The position numbers and the translations under genes were made by a program. DNA of 64,000 nt from contig NZ_CP061947.1 in assembly GCF_014838715.1 (NCBI RefSeq), positions 5,136,001 through 5,200,000 of the forward strand, given 5' to 3'. Position 1 is the first letter of the stretch; every line of letters starts with the position of its first letter. Positions 24,006-33,551 of the stretch are shown here, piece by piece. Source of the stretch: Algoriphagus sp. Y33 (GTDB lineage: Bacteria > Bacteroidota > Bacteroidia > Cytophagales > Cyclobacteriaceae). The notes beneath the pieces were generated by a model that did not search any database, was not told the DNA's origin, and worked only from the letters and a program-made list of their open reading frames with translations.

Positions 24006-25948
24006 CGTCCAAAATGATCTAGCTGAAAACGTACCTTTACAATATCCTGAAGCTCATCAATAGGCACAAAAGTGTTTTTCAGCAATTGTCTCTGAAGTTT
24101 TCCTAGGGATTCAGGACGGATAAATCTTCCATCATTCCCATTTTTCATCCCTTCTATTGCTCTCATTCTAATGAGTATCTCAAATGCTTTTCCTGCCTGA
24201 CTGAATAGTTCCTTGTAATTGGGTTCCAGTTCTGCCAAGCGTTCAAATCGCCTAATGGTATTGTTAATGCCAATTACTGCATGACTTAAGGTAAGCAGCC
24301 TTGCCAAATCAACCAGTGGCCGGATTGCCCTGGCTTTGATGTCGAATTGATCTCTATGTTCCCCCGATTTTTCTACCACAAAATTCCTGAAAAACCCCAG
24401 TGGAGGAGGTGTTGCTAGGGTATTTTGTGCCAAGAAATTGAGGAAAACCGGTTTTTTCTTTAGAGAATCATAGATAAACAAACTCAGCTCTTCCGATAGG
24501 CTTTTGCTTCCGCCGATTGCCCTAAAATCAAAAAAGATCGAGGCAGAAATCAACGCTTCCTGGGTAGGCGTCAAAATCCAATTGGCAAAATAATTTTCCC
24601 ATTGAGCTACAGGTTGAACCCATTTGGGATTGCTGGCCATGATCTCTCCCGGACATGGCGCAAATCCACAGGCTATAAGAATCTCGACCACCGCAGTTCC
24701 CAACTTCAGAAAATACTCTGCTGCTGATGACTTTAAGTCCTCTGTCACATTTTCATAAACCAACGCATTGTCCTGATCCGTCCTGAGCAATTGTTCTTCA
24801 CGTCCCTCACTTCCTAAAGTCAAAAAACAATAGCGTATGCCTTGCATTTCCGAATATTCTTCGGCGAGGGATTTTTCGGCGATCTTAATTGCCTGCCGGA
24901 TAATCACATCATTGATTTCGGTCATGATGGAAGCCACGAAATCCATAGCAACCTCATTTTCCAGATAATATGCCAGCATCTTACTTGCTCTGTCTCTGAT
25001 AGACCTGATTTCTTTTATGTCCTGAGTATTCAGCAATCCATGTATGAGCACCGCAGGGCTATTTCCCATGGAAACCAGTACATCATGATCTGAGATTATT
25101 CCACAGACCTTCGATTGATCTGAACCATCCTCTGTAAGTATCAGATGATGCAGCCGGTTTTTGATCATCGTAAGATAAAGATCCGAAAAGCCCGCATCCT
25201 TGCTCCGGGTGATCACCGGTGAAGTCATTACTTCGATGACTGGCGTGGAAAGGGAAAGTGCTTTTGCCAAGATTTTGGAACGCAGGTCTTTGTCGGTGAT
25301 TATACCGATGGGCATGAAGCCCTCATCCACGATTACGATACTGCTGACATCTGCCTCCACCATTAGCTGGGCGGCTTCCTGAACTGTATTGGAAGGGCCG
25401 CAGGTGAGCACTTTATCAGAAATTTTCACCTCGGACTGGTCCGAGAAAATCAGCAGAGAATTATCTCTTGATTCATTTTTTAGTGCTCCCCGAGCTTTCT
25501 GACCCTGAGACAAATCCTGCCTGACGACCACCTTTCCAGAGGCAAATCCCGCTGCAAAGTAAATTGCTACCCGGTTATTGGTGGCTAGTATTTCTTCAAA
25601 AACCTGTACCGGAATAGCATAAATAAGACTACTTTGACTGATTCGGGCATTTAGGACGTAGGCCCTTTTACCCAAAAGTGCCAATACGCCAAATACATCT
25701 CCCTCGTCTAAGTATTCTTTTATTTCCTCCCCAGACGGCTTGCTTTCTGTAAGATGTATTTCACCTTCTTTTAAGATAAAAAAGTGAGCCTGAGGAGCAT
25801 CGCCTTGCTTGAAAAGTGTTTCCCCCTTTTCTAAAAATTGGATTTCTACAGCGCTCGAAATTTTTTCTAATTCCTCCTCAGACAAAAACGAAAAAGGCGG
25901 AAATCGCTTTAAAAATTCTGCTACTCTATTGACTATTACATTGGCCAT
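24002..25948 (-). CDS. cNMP-binding/CBS/DUF294 nucleotidyltransferase-like protein
   Basis: A 648-residue signalling protein. Domain order: cyclic-nucleotide-binding fold (about 12-135, FKQGDAPQAHFFILKEGEI), a CBS pair (about 175-300, including PIGIITDKDLRSKIL and VCGIISDHDVLV), DUF294 nucleotidyltransferase-like domain (LTLGSEGREEQLLRTDQDNALVY, the G-S...D-x-D active-site pattern), and a DUF294 C-terminal helical domain. It resembles GlnD/GlnE-type modifying enzymes, so it may transfer a nucleotide to a target. Its place beside the acetate genes suggests control of acetate uptake or activation by adenylate or cyclic nucleotide levels; this is inference. Confidence 0.88.
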   Translation of the reverse strand: MANVIVNRVAEFLKRFPPFSFLSEEELEKISSAVEIQFLEKGETLFKQGDAPQAHFFILKEGEIHLTESKPSGEEIKEYLDEGDVFGVLALLGKRAYVLNARISQSSLIYAIPVQVFEEILATNNRVAIYFAAGFASGKVVVRQDLSQGQKARGALKNESRDNSLLIFSDQSEVKISDKVLTCGPSNTVQEAAQLMVEADVSSIVIVDEGFMPIGIITDKDLRSKILAKALSLSTPVIEVMTSPVITRSKDAGFSDLYLTMIKNRLHHLILTEDGSDQSKVCGIISDHDVLVSMGNSPAVLIHGLLNTQDIKEIRSIRDRASKMLAYYLENEVAMDFVASIMTEINDVIIRQAIKIAEKSLAEEYSEMQGIRYCFLTLGSEGREEQLLRTDQDNALVYENVTEDLKSSAAEYFLKLGTAVVEILIACGFAPCPGEIMASNPKWVQPVAQWENYFANWILTPTQEALISASIFFDFRAIGGSKSLSEELSLFIYDSLKKKPVFLNFLAQNTLATPPPLGFFRNFVVEKSGEHRDQFDIKARAIRPLVDLARLLTLSHAVIGINNTIRRFERLAELEPNYKELFSQAGKAFEILIRMRAIEGMKNGNDGRFIRPESLGKLQRQLLKNTFVPIDELQDIVKVRFQLDHFGR

Positions 25949-26066
25949 TTAGGGGAAGGGTTGTCAGATTATCCGTGAATAACCAGTTGATTTCATCTGT
26001 AAATTACTGACTATCTGTCTAAATCCAGTGGGGGAATGACTTTTGAACAGGTATATCAATAATCAG

Positions 26067-26246
26067 ATGGATATGAAATACTCTTATCAATTTCTACGCT
26101 ATTGCAGACGCCTGATGTGGGCACTGATAGTGGCGTTTATGGTCGGGGTTCACAACTTCTATAAACAGGAAATGGACTCTCCGGATTCTATAGTATCTTC
26201 CATTCAGCTGGATGAAGAAGAGGAGGATTCCTCCCCAAAAGATTGA
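26067..26246 (+). CDS. Small single-pass membrane protein, hypothetical
   Basis: From ATG 26067, 59 residues: a short basic N-terminus (YQFLRYCRRL), one transmembrane helix (MWALIVAFMVGVHNFY), then an acidic tail (DEEEEDSSPKD). It lies divergently from the cNMP/CBS gene and converges on acs, ending just before a shared terminator. A TTG start eight codons upstream is possible. Nothing about function is recognised; composition and placement suggest a real small gene, but with moderate certainty. Confidence 0.5.
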   Translation: MDMKYSYQFLRYCRRLMWALIVAFMVGVHNFYKQEMDSPDSIVSSIQLDEEEEDSSPKD

Positions 26247-26249
26247 AAA

Positions 26250-26299
26250 AAGAGCCAAGATCCATGAGTCAATTTCTTGATTCTAGAATCTTGGCTCTT
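26250..26299 (-). terminator. Terminator of acs (bidirectional)
   Basis: AAGAGCCAAGAT (26250-26261) and ATCTTGGCTCTT (26288-26299) form a perfect 12-bp stem. On the minus strand it runs into six T residues, just past the acs stop. It can also end transcripts of the small plus-strand gene. Confidence 0.85.
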
Positions 26300-26302
26300 C
26301 AC

Positions 26303-28195
26303 TTACTTTTTCCCTTCAATAATTTTTGTCACTACATCCGGATCAAGCAAAGTACTTGTATCACCCATATTATCAAGAGATCCCTCGGCTACTTTACGAA
26401 GAATCCTACGCATGATCTTTCCTGACCTGGTTTTCGGTAGGCCGGGTACAAGCTGAATTTTATCAGGCTTGGCTATCGGTCCGATTATTTTCGAAACCAT
26501 TTCCTTAATCTCATTGATCAGGTTATCCTCCGTACGGTTAGTCAGATCAGCGATTACATAAGCGTAGATTCCTTGTCCCTTCACCTCGTGAGGATAGCCC
26601 ACTACAGCTGACTCAATAACTTTCGGATGCTCGTTTATGGCATTTTCCACTTCAGCAGTTCCCATTCTGTGTCCTGAGACATTGATCACATCATCCACCC
26701 GACCAAGGATTCTATAGTACCCATCGTGATCGCGCTTTACTCCATCACCGGTAAAATACATTCCCTTGTAAGTGGAAAAATAGGTCTGCTTACAGCGTTC
26801 ATGATCTCCATAGGTAGTCCTAATCATTCCAGGCCAAGGAAATTTGATGCAGAGATTCCCTTCAACTGAGTTTCCCGTAAGCTCATTTCCTTCAGGATCC
26901 ACAATGCAAAGCTGTACACCGGGAAGCGGCAAGGTGGCGTAAGCCGGTTTGGTAGGAGTGATTCCGGCAATTGGTGAAACCATAATTCCCCCGGTTTCTG
27001 TCTGCCACCACGTATCTACAATAGGACATTTATTTTTTCCTACGTGCGTGTGGTACCAATGCCAAGCTTCTTCGTTGATCGGTTCGCCTACCGATCCCAA
27101 TACTTTTAGAGAACTCAGATCATACTTATGGATAGGATCAGTGCCATAGGCTTGCAATGCACGGATAGCAGTGGGCGCAGTATAGAATACATTGACTTTA
27201 TGTTTTTCCACGACAGCCCAAAATCTCCCTGCATCCGGAAAAGTAGGAACTCCCTCAAACATCAGCGTCGTGGCTCCGGCAAGCAATGGTCCATAAACTA
27301 TATAGGAATGCCCCGTAATCCAGCCTACGTCAGCTGTACACCAATAAACATCGCCTTCCGAATACTGAAAGACATTATCAAAGGAGTACTGAGAATATAC
27401 CATATATCCTCCCGTCGTATGAACTACACCCTTTGGCTTTCCTGTAGAACCGGAAGTGTAAAGAATAAACAGCATATCCTCACTGTCCATTTCTTCAGCA
27501 GGACATTGCTCAGATTCCCCCGCTATCACCTCATGCCACCAGAAATCCCGACCTTCTTTCATAGTCACTTCCTGCTTGGTGCGCTCATAGACGATTACTG
27601 TTTCCACTGAGCTTTTCTCCAATGCTTCATCCACTACAGCTTTTACAGCTATTTTTTTACTTCCCCGGAAATTTCCATCCGAAGTCAAAATTGCCTTGGC
27701 ACCACAATCGATTACCCTATCTGCCAATGCAGAGCTGGAAAAGCCTGCAAAAACAACCGAGTGAATAGCGCCGATTCTAGCGCAGGCAAGCATGGCTATT
27801 GCTGCTTCCGGAACCATCGGCATATAGATGATCACCCTATCTCCCTTACCTATTCCTTTACGTTTTAGTGCATTTGCGAAGCGATTCACTTCGTAAAAAA
27901 GGGCTCGATAGGTCAGTGTCCTTCCTTCTTCATTGGGATCATTTGCCTCCCAGATAATAGCCGGCCGGTCTCCTATGGTAAAAAGATGGCGTTCGAAAAT
28001 ATTCTCAGTGATGTTAAGCTTGCCATCCAAAAACCACTTGATATCAGGCTCCTCAAAGTTCCATTTCAATACCTTTGACCAGCGTTTTCTCCAGTGAAAT
28101 GAATCTGCAATTCTAGCCCAAAACTCTTCCGGCTGAGTTACGCTTTTTTGGTATTCGTATAGGTACCCACTGAGGGTATGTATTCTGTCACTCAT
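26303..28195 (-). CDS. acs: Acetyl-CoA synthetase
   Basis: AMP-forming acetate-CoA ligase, 630 residues. Signatures include FILYTSGSTGKPKGVVHT (ATP loop), WWQTETGG (acetate pocket), and YFTGDGVKRDHDGYYRILGRVDD. The C-terminal GLPKTRSGKIMRRILR contains the lysine that acetylation silences in characterised homologues. It lets the cell grow on acetate or recycle excreted acetate. It lies 47 bases downstream of the ActP-like symporter gene on the same strand, so uptake and activation are co-transcribed. It ends in a strong terminator. Confidence 0.97.
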   Translation of the reverse strand: MSDRIHTLSGYLYEYQKSVTQPEEFWARIADSFHWRKRWSKVLKWNFEEPDIKWFLDGKLNITENIFERHLFTIGDRPAIIWEANDPNEEGRTLTYRALFYEVNRFANALKRKGIGKGDRVIIYMPMVPEAAIAMLACARIGAIHSVVFAGFSSSALADRVIDCGAKAILTSDGNFRGSKKIAVKAVVDEALEKSSVETVIVYERTKQEVTMKEGRDFWWHEVIAGESEQCPAEEMDSEDMLFILYTSGSTGKPKGVVHTTGGYMVYSQYSFDNVFQYSEGDVYWCTADVGWITGHSYIVYGPLLAGATTLMFEGVPTFPDAGRFWAVVEKHKVNVFYTAPTAIRALQAYGTDPIHKYDLSSLKVLGSVGEPINEEAWHWYHTHVGKNKCPIVDTWWQTETGGIMVSPIAGITPTKPAYATLPLPGVQLCIVDPEGNELTGNSVEGNLCIKFPWPGMIRTTYGDHERCKQTYFSTYKGMYFTGDGVKRDHDGYYRILGRVDDVINVSGHRMGTAEVENAINEHPKVIESAVVGYPHEVKGQGIYAYVIADLTNRTEDNLINEIKEMVSKIIGPIAKPDKIQLVPGLPKTRSGKIMRRILRKVAEGSLDNMGDTSTLLDPDVVTKIIEGKK

Positions 28196-28242
28196 GGTAA
28201 TCTTGGTTTATGTTATCAGTTCTGGGTAAAATACGCTCTAAT

Positions 28243-29928
28243 TTAATGATCCTGTGCTTTACCTGCACCACGCGGGATTCTTATTTCCTGTACCATATCC
28301 TGCACGGCTTGGGGCGGAGCAGGGGTAAATTTGGAAACTGTCACACATACTATAAAGTTAAGAATCATTCCTATAGACCCTATGCCCTCAGGAGAAACAC
28401 CAAACCACCAATATTCCGCTGTATTAGTTTCGGGGCTGATAAACTTAAAATAAACAATGTAGCCAATTGTAAAAACCAAGCCGGTAATCATCCCTGAAAT
28501 AGCTCCTTCTTTATTGATTCGCGAGGAGAAAATTCCCATAATAATCACGGGGAAGAAAGATGCCGCTGCCAAGCCAAAGGCAAAAGCCACAACCTGTGCC
28601 ACAAATCCAGGAGGGTTCACTCCGAAATAGCCTGCCAGAAGTACCGCACCGGCAGCGGCTATTCGGGCAATTCGCAGTTCTTTTTTCTCCGTAATATCAG
28701 GCTTGAAAGTCTTGAACAAATCTCTGGACACAGAGGTGGAAATAACAAGAAGCAATCCGGCAGCAGTTGAGAGTGCCGCAGCCATAGCTCCCGCAGCGAC
28801 CAACCCGACCACCCAATTGGGAAGCTGGGCTATCTCAGGGCTTGCCAGTACCATGATATCTCTGTCTATAGTCAATTCATTGGCTACAGGATTGGCTACA
28901 TACTGCACTTTACCATCACCGTTTTTATCCTCTACACTGATCAAATTGGTTTTTTGCCAGGTATTTATCCATTCAGGTAGCTCGGAAATATTTTTCTCAG
29001 AAGTGCTCTCTATCGCATTGTATATACCAAAAGCCGCAATAGCGGGCGCAGTGGTATAAAGAATAGCGATAAAGACCAGTGCATATCCTGCAGAAAGCCT
29101 TGCGTCTTTCACTCTTGGAACCGTGAAAAACCTCACGATCACATGCGGCAATCCTGCCGTACCGACCATCAAAGCCAGCGTAATCATAAACATATCCGTG
29201 ATGCTTTTTCGCCCCGACGTATAAGCGGCAAAGCCCAGTTCGGTGAGGACTCCATCCAGTTTATCCAGAAGTGGCGATCCGTCAGCTACTGCACCTCCCA
29301 ATCCAAGCTGGGGAATAGGATTTCCCGTCAGTTGCATAGAAATAAAAATTGCAGGCACCATATAAGCAAAGATCAGCACACAGTACTGGGCTACTTGGGT
29401 ATAGGTAATCCCTTTCATTCCGCCGAGCACGGCATAAAAAAACACAATGCACATACCGATCACCACTCCCCATTCGATGGGCACTTCCAGATATCTGGAA
29501 AATACAATTCCAACGCCACGCATTTGCCCTGCCACATAAGTAAAGGAGATAAATAAAGCACAGATCACAGCTACGACTTTAGCCGTATTGGAATAATATC
29601 GGTCGCCTACGAAATCCGGAACGGTGAATTTGCCAAATTTGCGTAGGTATGGGGCTAGCAAAAGCGCCAGCAGCACATAACCTCCCGTCCAGCCCATCAA
29701 ATAGACCGAGCCATCGTAACCAGCGAATGAAATAATTCCTGCCATTGAGATAAAGGAGGCGGCAGACATCCAATCTGCAGCAGTTGCCATACCATTGGCC
29801 AAAGGCGAAACTCCTCCACCCGCTACATAGAATTCCTGAGTAGATCCAGCGCGGGACCAGATTGCAATACCAATATAAAGCGCAAATGAAATGCCTACCA
29901 GCAGGTAAGTCCAGGTTAAAATTTCCAT
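28243..29928 (-). CDS. Sodium:solute symporter, ActP-like
   Basis: A 561-residue inner-membrane transporter of the SSS family with about 13 transmembrane helices. The first helices (FYVAGGGVSPLANGMATAADWMSAASFI) match the sodium-site region of the ActP/DhlC branch. A hydrophilic extramembrane loop (NTWQKTNLISVEDKNGDGKVQY) resembles an EF-hand-like stretch seen in this branch. Placement between the DUF4212 subunit gene and acs makes acetate or another short monocarboxylate the likely substrate (inference from context). Confidence 0.9.
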   Translation of the reverse strand: MEILTWTYLLVGISFALYIGIAIWSRAGSTQEFYVAGGGVSPLANGMATAADWMSAASFISMAGIISFAGYDGSVYLMGWTGGYVLLALLLAPYLRKFGKFTVPDFVGDRYYSNTAKVVAVICALFISFTYVAGQMRGVGIVFSRYLEVPIEWGVVIGMCIVFFYAVLGGMKGITYTQVAQYCVLIFAYMVPAIFISMQLTGNPIPQLGLGGAVADGSPLLDKLDGVLTELGFAAYTSGRKSITDMFMITLALMVGTAGLPHVIVRFFTVPRVKDARLSAGYALVFIAILYTTAPAIAAFGIYNAIESTSEKNISELPEWINTWQKTNLISVEDKNGDGKVQYVANPVANELTIDRDIMVLASPEIAQLPNWVVGLVAAGAMAAALSTAAGLLLVISTSVSRDLFKTFKPDITEKKELRIARIAAAGAVLLAGYFGVNPPGFVAQVVAFAFGLAAASFFPVIIMGIFSSRINKEGAISGMITGLVFTIGYIVYFKFISPETNTAEYWWFGVSPEGIGSIGMILNFIVCVTVSKFTPAPPQAVQDMVQEIRIPRGAGKAQDH

Positions 29929-29947
29929 AGTTGTTTAAATTAAAAAG

Positions 29948-30211
29948 TTATTCTTCGTCCACATCAAATTCCCTGTCCAATCGGTTCATTCTGACCACAT
30001 AGACAAAAATCAAAATAACAAACGTGAAAATTGACCCTTGCTGGGCAAACCAAAAACCCAGCTTATAACCACCCAGTCGAATTTCATTGAGCTCGTCTAC
30101 GAATAAAATCCCACAGCCAAAAGAGACAACAAACCATACTAGTAACAGTACAAAAAGAGTTTGGAGGTTTTTCCTCCAATAGGCTTTCATTTTTTCATTT
30201 TGGGGAGGCAT
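29948..30211 (-). CDS. DUF4212 symporter small subunit
   Basis: An 87-residue protein with two transmembrane helices (LFVLLLVWFVVSFGCGILFV and FWFAQQGSIFTFVILIFVYVV) and a charged C-terminus. It belongs to the DUF4212 family that accompanies ActP-like symporters, and the gene lies 19 bases upstream of that gene. It is taken to be the small partner of the transporter. It is the first gene of the acetate operon; 187 bases of apparently non-coding DNA precede it and should hold the promoter. Confidence 0.88.
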   Translation of the reverse strand: MPPQNEKMKAYWRKNLQTLFVLLLVWFVVSFGCGILFVDELNEIRLGGYKLGFWFAQQGSIFTFVILIFVYVVRMNRLDREFDVDEE

Positions 30212-30398
30212 AGGTTAGGGTTTAGGCTTAGAAAATAAAACAAGCCTTGAAGCTAGTGATTGCATCCGTAGGAATGCAAGCTGTTTGATGTGAAATATTT
30301 AAAATTTTAGCATCTACAGTCTATAATGCCCAAGATTATTTGGGGCAAAACTTCGTCTTCTGAATAAATCGCAATTCAATTGAGGTTTCACCAACTGT

Positions 30399-31154
30399 TT
30401 ACTTCATAAAAAACTCCGAAAGAATTGCTAGCCCTGCAGCGAAAAAACTTACCAGTAATTTATTGAGCTGGAATTTGTGGTGCGGACTGCTTTCAAAAAA
30501 AATGGTGGTAGAAATATGCAGAAAACCCCCAGCCACCAAGCCATATAAAATCCCAATTCCCTGCTTGTTTAGGAGTCCAGTTTCATAAAGAAATGAACTG
30601 GACATCATCCCAAGCGGGGAGGCCAAAGCAAAAAGAGTCAATAATATAAGTGTCGTTCTTTTACTTAATGTGCTTGATAATACTGCAGCCAAAGCAAATG
30701 CAGCGGGTCCTTTGTGCAGGATAATCCCAAGCAGCACAGTTTTACTATTATGCACATGACCAAGGGCTTGCTCCCCCTGATCCATCAATTCTCCATGCGA
30801 TAGAAGTGTGCCTTCAAGGAATGCATGAATAAACAAGCCCAGCATAACAGTAGTCATAGCTTTACTGCCCTGATGCTCGTGTACATGAATATGTCCGTGT
30901 TCTATTCCACTGGACCAGAATTCCAGCAATTGCTGTAAAAGAAACCCAATCAGGATGTATAATCCCATTCTTTTACTGTCAAATCCACTGTCAAATAATT
31001 CGGGTAAAATATGGAGAATTGTAATCGAGAATAAATAAGATCCCGCAAATACCAGTACGAGTCGAAAGTATTTCTCTCTAAAATTGGGAGCAAAAAAAAC
31101 CGTTGATCCTGCGATCATGGCTGTAAGAAAAAGAAGTAAAAATTTGAATTCCAT
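30399..31154 (-). CDS. ZIP family metal transporter
   Basis: A 251-residue membrane protein with about eight helices. The metal-binding helices are recognisable: LFIHAFLEGTLLSHGE (HxxxE pattern of TM4) and LGIILHKGPAAFALAAV (HK motif of TM5). The cytoplasmic loop has the His-rich HGHIHVHEHQ, typical of zinc or iron carriers. ZIP proteins bring divalent metal into the cytoplasm. The 5' leader carries a strong hairpin ending two bases before the ATG, a possible regulatory element. apbE lies upstream on the same strand. Confidence 0.88.
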   Translation of the reverse strand: MEFKFLLLFLTAMIAGSTVFFAPNFREKYFRLVLVFAGSYLFSITILHILPELFDSGFDSKRMGLYILIGFLLQQLLEFWSSGIEHGHIHVHEHQGSKAMTTVMLGLFIHAFLEGTLLSHGELMDQGEQALGHVHNSKTVLLGIILHKGPAAFALAAVLSSTLSKRTTLILLTLFALASPLGMMSSSFLYETGLLNKQGIGILYGLVAGGFLHISTTIFFESSPHHKFQLNKLLVSFFAAGLAILSEFFMK

Positions 31155-31156
31155 CG

Positions 31157-31207
31157 GCCTGGGTTACTTTCCTTTTTTGATGAAAAGGAGAAAGCTATAA
31201 CTCAGGC
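31157..31207 (-). promoter_or_regulatory. Start-proximal leader hairpin of the ZIP gene
   Basis: A 51-base inverted repeat between apbE and the ZIP gene. On the mRNA, GCCTGAGTTA pairs with the TAACCCAGGC end and the inner CTTTCTCCTTTT pairs with AAAAGGAAAG around a six-base loop, with a small bulge. It ends two bases upstream of the ZIP ATG and has no T-tract, so it is not a normal terminator. It could gate translation of the metal importer. Confidence 0.5.
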
Positions 31208-31247
31208 AAAGGTAATAAAATTCAATAAGGTTGCATTTAAAATTAAT

Positions 31248-32318
31248 CTACTGCGGAAAGGATAAAAATGGCTTCAGGTTTTCGCTTGCAAACGTCTTAA
31301 ATCCACCCATTCCATCGTCATAGATTAGAAAGACTTCAATTTCCTCCAGTTTTTCATCCAAGATGATTGCCTCATCTTTTCCCATCACCATCATGGCTGT
31401 GGCGTAAGCATCTGCCGTCATACAATTATCAGCCAATACCGTAGCAGAAAGTAATGTATGATCTACAGGATATCCCGTGGCAGGATTGATTGTATGGGAA
31501 ATTCTTACCGAGTCACGCATATAAAAATTGCGGTAATTTCCTGATGTTGCCATCGCCCGATCCTGTAAAGCAATTATACTGATCAGGTCGGATGCATTTG
31601 CAGATTCCACAGGTCGGTTTACTCCAACCTTCCATAGTTCCCCTTTTTCATTCACTCCATTTGCCACAAGCTCTCCACCTATTTCAACCAAATGATTTCC
31701 TATTCCCCTATTTTTCAAGAAGTCAGCGATCACATCAGAACCGTAGCCTTTGGCAATGGCTGAGAAATCCAGGTAAACGCCAGGCACTTTTTTACGGAGC
31801 TGCCGCTGATCAAACTCAATTTTGGAAAAGCCGACTGTAGCCAGTAAGTTTCTGATATCCACACTGTCCTTAAGTTCCGGTCCGCCTGGACCAAACCCCC
31901 AAACATTCACCAAGGAACCTACTGTAGGATCGAAAGCTCCATTGGTATTACCATAAATCTTTTTAGAAGTTTCCAGTATCGGTAACAAGTAAGGCAAGTC
32001 AAAGTCCAGCGTGTCGTTAAGATTAAATCGGCTTAATTCGGAGTCTGGAATGTAGGTAGACAAACTTTGGTTGAAGACCCCCAAAAGAGAATCGATGGAA
32101 GCTTGAAGGTCGCGGTTTTCCTCGTCCAGGTAGGTGATATTGTATGTGGTGCCCATCGTTTTGCCGGAAAGAGTCATTTTTCCGGCCACAGGAGCGGAAT
32201 CTTCCGTCACAGCTGTCTCTGTCTTATCACGGTTCCGCCATGAGTACACCAGCATGATGGCAGTAAGAAGTACAATAGAATATATAATATTTTTCCGGGC
32301 GTTTTGGCGCATGATCAT
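31248..32318 (-). CDS. apbE: FAD:protein FMN transferase (ApbE family)
   Basis: A 356-residue exported, membrane-anchored flavin transferase that attaches FMN to Thr/Ser of partners such as NqrB, NqrC or RnfG. The N-terminus holds one hydrophobic segment (NIIYSIVLLTAIMLVY). Family motifs are SGKTMGTTYNITY, FDPTVGSLVNVWGFG, LDFSAIAKGYGSDVIA, IGGELVANG, ATSGNYRNF, ISHTINPATGYPV and MTADAYATAMMVMG (Mg-binding region). The two possible starts (residues M1 and M3) differ by two codons. No flavoprotein target gene is adjacent. Confidence 0.93.
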   Translation of the reverse strand: MIMRQNARKNIIYSIVLLTAIMLVYSWRNRDKTETAVTEDSAPVAGKMTLSGKTMGTTYNITYLDEENRDLQASIDSLLGVFNQSLSTYIPDSELSRFNLNDTLDFDLPYLLPILETSKKIYGNTNGAFDPTVGSLVNVWGFGPGGPELKDSVDIRNLLATVGFSKIEFDQRQLRKKVPGVYLDFSAIAKGYGSDVIADFLKNRGIGNHLVEIGGELVANGVNEKGELWKVGVNRPVESANASDLISIIALQDRAMATSGNYRNFYMRDSVRISHTINPATGYPVDHTLLSATVLADNCMTADAYATAMMVMGKDEAIILDEKLEEIEVFLIYDDGMGGFKTFASENLKPFLSFPQ

Positions 32319-32408
32319 CTGAATTTGAGGGCGAATTTAAGGCTTATTTTTCAGTATTGCGGGAAAGCCAAGGATTCAAAAATGCGGAAGAAGCCGTTCG
32401 TATTTTTC

Positions 32409-32416
32409 TATATTTG
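32409..32416 (+). promoter_or_regulatory. Bacteroidota -7 promoter element upstream of ruvB
   Basis: TATATTTG matches the TAnnTTTG consensus of the Bacteroidota primary sigma factor, 18 bases before the ruvB ATG. No good -33 TTTG is seen at the expected distance, so the call rests on the -7 box alone. Confidence 0.4.
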
Positions 32417-32434
32417 TGAGCGTACGGATAAACT

Positions 32435-33469
32435 ATGAGAGAAGATTATTTAAGTGGGGAAGATGAAAATCTAAGCCCAAAGGACAAGGATTTTGAAAAA
32501 GCTTTACGGCCTTTAAGCTTTGAGGATTTCACAGGCCAGTTTAAAATCGTAGAGAATTTACGGGTATTTGTGCTCGCTGCAAAAAACAGAAATGAGCCTT
32601 TGGATCACGTGCTTCTACACGGCCCCCCAGGCTTGGGCAAAACCACACTAAGCCACATCATCGCAAATGAACTGCATGCCGGCATCAAAATCACCTCTGG
32701 ACCTGTACTGGACAAACCTTCTGATCTGGCAGGCTTGCTGACCAATCTGGAAGAAGGTGATGTACTCTTTATAGATGAGATCCACAGACTGAATCCTATC
32801 GTAGAAGAGTATTTGTATTCGGCAATGGAGGATTTCAGGATTGATATCATGCTGGATTCTGGTCCAAACGCCCGCTCCGTTCAGATTTCCCTGAGTCCGT
32901 TTACTTTGATAGGCGCTACCACTCGCTCAGGTTTGTTGACTTCTCCGCTCCGTGCGAGATTCGGTATCAATTCCAGACTGGAATACTACGATGCGAAGCT
33001 ACTGACCGATATCGTTACGCGCTCCGCAGGTATTTTGCAAACTCCTATAGACGAAATCGCTGCATACGAAATCGCAAGAAGAAGCAGGGGTACACCCAGA
33101 ATAGCTAATATGCTACTTCGGAGAACCCGAGACTTTGCAGAAGTAAAAGGAGATGGAACAATTACGCTGGAAATCTCAAAAATCGCCTTGGATGCGCTGG
33201 ATGTAGATGTAAATGGATTGGATGAAATGGATAACCGGATCCTGCTGACCATTATAGAAAAATTCAAAGGAGGACCGGTAGGTCTTAGTACCATAGCCAC
33301 AGCTTGTGGGGAGGAAGCAGAAACTATAGAGGAAGTATATGAACCCTTTTTAATCCAAGAAGGGTATTTGAAGCGAACTGCCCGTGGCCGTATGGCTACT
33401 GAATTAGCATATACCCATTTGAAAATAAAGCCTGCTCAGGGAATGGGAGGGTTGTTTGAGGGGATGTGA
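32435..33469 (+). CDS. ruvB: Holliday junction branch migration DNA helicase RuvB
   Basis: AAA+ motor that, with RuvA, drives branch migration at Holliday junctions. The protein is 344 residues with [19 protein letters not shown] at the N-terminus, Walker [10 protein letters not shown], Walker [10 protein letters not shown], sensor 1 [20 protein letters not shown] including the arginine finger, and the C-terminal winged helix ([17 protein letters not shown]). It is the only plus-strand gene between about 26.3 and 43.4 kb. ruvA and ruvC are not nearby. Confidence 0.97.
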   Translation: MREDYLSGEDENLSPKDKDFEKALRPLSFEDFTGQFKIVENLRVFVLAAKNRNEPLDHVLLHGPPGLGKTTLSHIIANELHAGIKITSGPVLDKPSDLAGLLTNLEEGDVLFIDEIHRLNPIVEEYLYSAMEDFRIDIMLDSGPNARSVQISLSPFTLIGATTRSGLLTSPLRARFGINSRLEYYDAKLLTDIVTRSAGILQTPIDEIAAYEIARRSRGTPRIANMLLRRTRDFAEVKGDGTITLEISKIALDALDVDVNGLDEMDNRILLTIIEKFKGGPVGLSTIATACGEEAETIEEVYEPFLIQEGYLKRTARGRMATELAYTHLKIKPAQGMGGLFEGM

Positions 33470-33551
33470 AAACTTAAGTAGTTTTTCTTCGTTTTGGATC
33501 AACAATTATTTTATGCAAACTTATCTAATACGAAATAGATCAAAGCCATAA

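Noticed and set aside
28210..28497. 95-codon plus-strand frame over the 3' end of the symporter gene
   Set aside because: Antisense shadow of a well-conserved SSS transporter; composition is that of reversed hydrophobic codons.
31157..31207. Hairpin as the apbE terminator
   Set aside because: There is no T-run after the stem in the direction of transcription and it ends two bases from a start codon.
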